Both the position numbers and the translations under genes were made by a program. Below, in pieces: positions 61,731 through 64,000 of a DNA stretch of 64,000 bases; position 1 is the stretch's first letter, and each line of letters begins with the position of its first letter. The DNA is from Charina bottae (lineage: Eukaryota > Chordata > Lepidosauria > Squamata > Charinaidae): assembly GCA_023362775.1 (NCBI GenBank), contig JALMGJ010000060.1, positions 196,501 through 260,500 on the forward strand. Reading direction: 5' to 3'. Under the pieces are notes generated by a model. The model did not search any database, was not told the origin of the DNA, and saw nothing but the letters and a program-made list of their open reading frames with translations.

Positions 61731-64000
61731 ATGGACAGTATCAAAAGGCTAAAAGATATGACGCCGGAAGATGAGCCCCTCAGGTCGGAAGGTGTCCAAA
61801 ATGCTACTGGGGAAGAGCGGAGGGCAATTCCGAGTAGCTCCAGAAAGTGTGAAACGGCTGGGCCAAAGCCGAAAGGACGCTCAGTTGTGGATGTGTCTGG
61901 AAGTGGAAGGAAAGTCCGATGCTGTAAAGAACAATATTGCATAGGAACCTGGAATGTAAGAACTATGAATCAAGGTAAGCTGGATGTGGTCAAACATGAG
62001 ATGACAAGATTGAACATCGACATCTTGGGAATCAGCGAACTAAAATGGACAGGAATGGGCGAATTTAATTCAGGAGACCATTATATATACTACTGTGGGC
62101 AAGAATCCCTTAGAAGAAATGGAGTAGCTCTCATAGTCAATAAAAGAGTGGGAAAGGCAGTACTGGGGTACAACCTCAAAAACGACAGAATGCTTTCAGT
62201 TCGAATCCAAGGCAAACCATTCAACATCACAGTGATCCAAGTCTATGCCCCAACCACTGATGCCAAAGAAGCTGAAGTTGACCGGTTCTATGAAGACCTA
62301 CAACACCTTCTAGAACTAACACCAAAAAAAGATGTCCTTTTCATCATAGGGGACTGGAATGCTAAGGTAGGAAGTCAAAAAATAACCGGAATAACAGGCA
62401 AGTTCGGCCTCGGAGTACAAAATGAAGCAGGGCAAAGGCTAATAGAGTTTTGTCAAGAGAACACGCTGGTCATAGCAAACACTCTTTTCCAACAACACAA
62501 GAGACGACTCTACACATGGACATCACCAGATGGTCAATACCGAAATCAGATTGATTATATACTTTGCAGCCAAAGATGGAGAAGCTCTATACAATCAGCA
62601 AAAACAAGACCTGGAGCTGACTGTGGCTCAGATCATGAGCTTCTTATTGCAAAATTTAGGCTTAAATTGAAGAATGTAGAGAAAACCACTAGACCAATCA
62701 GGTATGACCTAAATCATATCCCTTATGAATATACAGTGGAAGTGAGGAATAGATTTAAAGGATTAGATCTGGTAGACAGAGTGCCTGAAGAACTATGGAT
62801 GGAGGTTCGTAACATTGTACAGGAGGCAGCAACTAAAACCATCCCAAAGAAAAAGAAATGCAAGAAAGCAAAGTGGCTGACTGATGAGGCTTTACAAATA
62901 GCTGAGGAAAGAAGGGAAGCAAAAGGCAAGGGAGAAAGGGAAAGATATAAACAACTGAATGCAGAATTCCAGAGAATAGCAAGGAGAGATAAGAAGGCCT
63001 TCTTAAATGAACAATGCAAAGAAATCGAGGAAAACAATAGAATGGGGAAGACTAGAGATCTCTTCAAGAAAATCAGAGATATCAAGGGAACGTTTTGTGC
63101 AAAGATGGGCATGATAAAGGACAAAAAAGGCAGGGACCTAACAGAAGCAGAAGAGATTAAGAAGAGGTGGCAAGAATACACAGAAGAACTATACAAGAAA
63201 GATCTTAATATCCCTGATAAATACGATGGTGTGGTCACTGACCTTGAGCCGGACATCCTAGAGAGTGAAGTCAAGTGGGCCTTAGGAAGCATTACTAACC
63301 ACAAAGCTAGCGGAGAAGACAGTATCCCAGCTGAGCTATTTAAAATCCTAAAAGATGATGCTGTTAAAGTGCTGCACTCAATATGCCAACAAATTTGGAA
63401 AACTCAACAGTGGCCACAGGATTGGAAAAGGTCAGTTTACGTTCCAATTCCAAAGAAAGGCAATGCCAAAGAATGTTCAAACTACCGTACAATTGCGCTC
63501 ATTTCACATGCCAGCAAGGTTATGCTCAAAATCCTACAAGCTAGGCTTCAGCAGCATGTGAACCGAGAACTACCAGAAGTGCAAGCTGGGTTTCGAAGAG
63601 GCAGAGGAACTAGAGATCAGATTGCCAACATTCGCTGGATCATGGAAAAAGCAAGAGAGTTCCAGAAAAACATCTACTTCTGCTTCATTGACTACGCTAA
63701 AGCCTTTGATTACAACAAACTGTGGCAAATTCTTAAAGAGATGGGAGTACCAGACCACCTTACCTGTCTCCTGAGAAACCTGTATGTGGGTCAAGAAGCA
63801 ACAGTTAGAACCGGACATGGAACAACCGACTGGTTCAAAATTGGGAAAGGAGTACGACAAGGCTGTATATTATCACCCTGCTTATTTAACTTATATGCAG
63901 AGTACATCATGAGAAATGCCGGGCTGGATGAATCACAAGCCGGAGTTAAGATTGCCGGGAGAAATATCAACAACCTCAGATATGCAGACGATACCACCCT
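61731..64000 (+). CDS. BovB endonuclease-reverse transcriptase, open to the window end
   Basis: From ATG at 61731 (homologous to the start of copy 3) the frame has no stop for 756 codons. Endonuclease: TWNVRTM, SELKWTGMGEF, VYAPTTD, IIGDWNAKVGSQ, GSDHELLIAKF. Linker: KKKKCKKAKWLTDEA, AKGKGERERYKQL. The codon that is TGA in copies 2 and 3 is TTA here (63282-63284, Leu in KWALGS). RT: KKGNAKECSNYRTIALIS, VQAGFRRGRGTRDQ, FIDYAKAFDYNKLW, RQGCILSPCLFNL, NLRYADDT. Relative to KAFDCVDHNKLW of copy 3 three residues are missing after AFD. The first Asp of FIDYAKAFD, the catalytic one, is kept. No other damage is visible, so it may still encode an active protein if the rest is intact. Confidence 0.9.
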   Translation, partial: MDSIKRLKDMTPEDEPLRSEGVQNATGEERRAIPSSSRKCETAGPKPKGRSVVDVSGSGRKVRCCKEQYCIGTWNVRTMNQGKLDVVKHEMTRLNIDILGISELKWTGMGEFNSGDHYIYYCGQESLRRNGVALIVNKRVGKAVLGYNLKNDRMLSVRIQGKPFNITVIQVYAPTTDAKEAEVDRFYEDLQHLLELTPKKDVLFIIGDWNAKVGSQKITGITGKFGLGVQNEAGQRLIEFCQENTLVIANTLFQQHKRRLYTWTSPDGQYRNQIDYILCSQRWRSSIQSAKTRPGADCGSDHELLIAKFRLKLKNVEKTTRPIRYDLNHIPYEYTVEVRNRFKGLDLVDRVPEELWMEVRNIVQEAATKTIPKKKKCKKAKWLTDEALQIAEERREAKGKGERERYKQLNAEFQRIARRDKKAFLNEQCKEIEENNRMGKTRDLFKKIRDIKGTFCAKMGMIKDKKGRDLTEAEEIKKRWQEYTEELYKKDLNIPDKYDGVVTDLEPDILESEVKWALGSITNHKASGEDSIPAELFKILKDDAVKVLHSICQQIWKTQQWPQDWKRSVYVPIPKKGNAKECSNYRTIALISHASKVMLKILQARLQQHVNRELPEVQAGFRRGRGTRDQIANIRWIMEKAREFQKNIYFCFIDYAKAFDYNKLWQILKEMGVPDHLTCLLRNLYVGQEATVRTGHGTTDWFKIGKGVRQGCILSPCLFNLYAEYIMRNAGLDESQAGVKIAGRNINNLRYADDTT

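Larger units (their letters stand above)
61574..64000 (+). mobile_element. BovB LINE copy 5, different subfamily, runs off the window
   Basis: It begins with a ribozyme-like leader directly at the break in copy 4 and continues with a coding frame open to the last base. Many substitutions separate it from copies 1-4 (for example KHEMTRLNIDILGISEL, QEATVRTGHG), so it represents a second BovB subfamily. The insertion into copy 4 gives relative age: copy 5 is the later arrival. Confidence 0.93.

Noticed and set aside
61225..61752. 175-codon ORF spanning 61573
   Set aside because: It joins the RT of copy 4 to the untranslated leader of copy 5 and is an artefact of the nested insertion.

Overview
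The window reads as repeat-rich, non-genic DNA from a squamate reptile (lizard or snake). The lineage call rests on the repeat repertoire: several BovB (RTE-clade) LINEs, many tRNA-derived SINEs of the Sauria/squamate type sharing a 3' tail with BovB, L2, CR1, L1 and Dong/R4 LINE remnants, CORE/MIR-type SINEs, hAT and Tc1/mariner elements, and microsatellites sitting on LINE and SINE tails. I found no convincing host-gene exon, tRNA or intact rRNA gene. Every long open reading frame is a transposable-element protein.

Left part (1-35 kb): a Tc1-like DD34E transposon split by a SINE (1-1376). It is followed by scattered SINEs with target-site duplications (6.4, 10.8, 20.6, 24.8 and 27.2 kb), old L2 tails (3.6, 4.5, 12.2, 22.5 and 33.3 kb), two CR1 3' ends (14.1 and 17.2 kb, the first interrupted by a hAT MITE), an L1 ORF2 relic (8.7-9.1 kb), a strongly structured AT/GT microsatellite (8.3 kb) and a perfect CTTTG pentanucleotide array (29.9 kb). 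Between these lie AT-rich unique stretches in which I recognise nothing.

Middle part (35-49 kb): an internally deleted BovB (35.4-36.5 kb), a 5S-rRNA-derived SINE (39.4 kb), a solo LTR with a 5-bp target duplication (40.8 kb), an L2 with part of its reverse transcriptase (42.3-43.9 kb), and a Ty1/copia retrotransposon on the minus strand (44.5-49.0 kb). The copia element has 454-bp LTRs that differ at one base by eye and a primer-binding site matching the anticodon arm of initiator tRNA-Met. Its coding region carries four disabling lesions.

Right part (49.9-64 kb): a nest of BovB copies. One lies on the minus strand (49.9-52.9 kb). One full-length copy (54.45-57.68 kb) sits inside an older Dong/R4 LINE, which also hosts an unidentified retro-insert (57.7-59.4 kb). 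A 5'-truncated copy (60.3-61.57 kb) is interrupted by a fifth copy of a different subfamily (61.57 kb to beyond the window end), whose reading frame is open for at least 756 codons.

The most interesting observation is that the 5' ends of the BovB copies fold as a hepatitis-delta-like self-cleaving ribozyme. P1, P2 and P4 pair in both subfamilies although their arm sequences differ, and the first nucleotide of P1 coincides, to within one base, with the element 5' end at three independent junctions. Other leads are an identical in-frame TGA between the endonuclease and reverse transcriptase parts of two BovB copies, a young-looking but broken copia element, and a hairpin shared by the BovB and SINE 3' tails.
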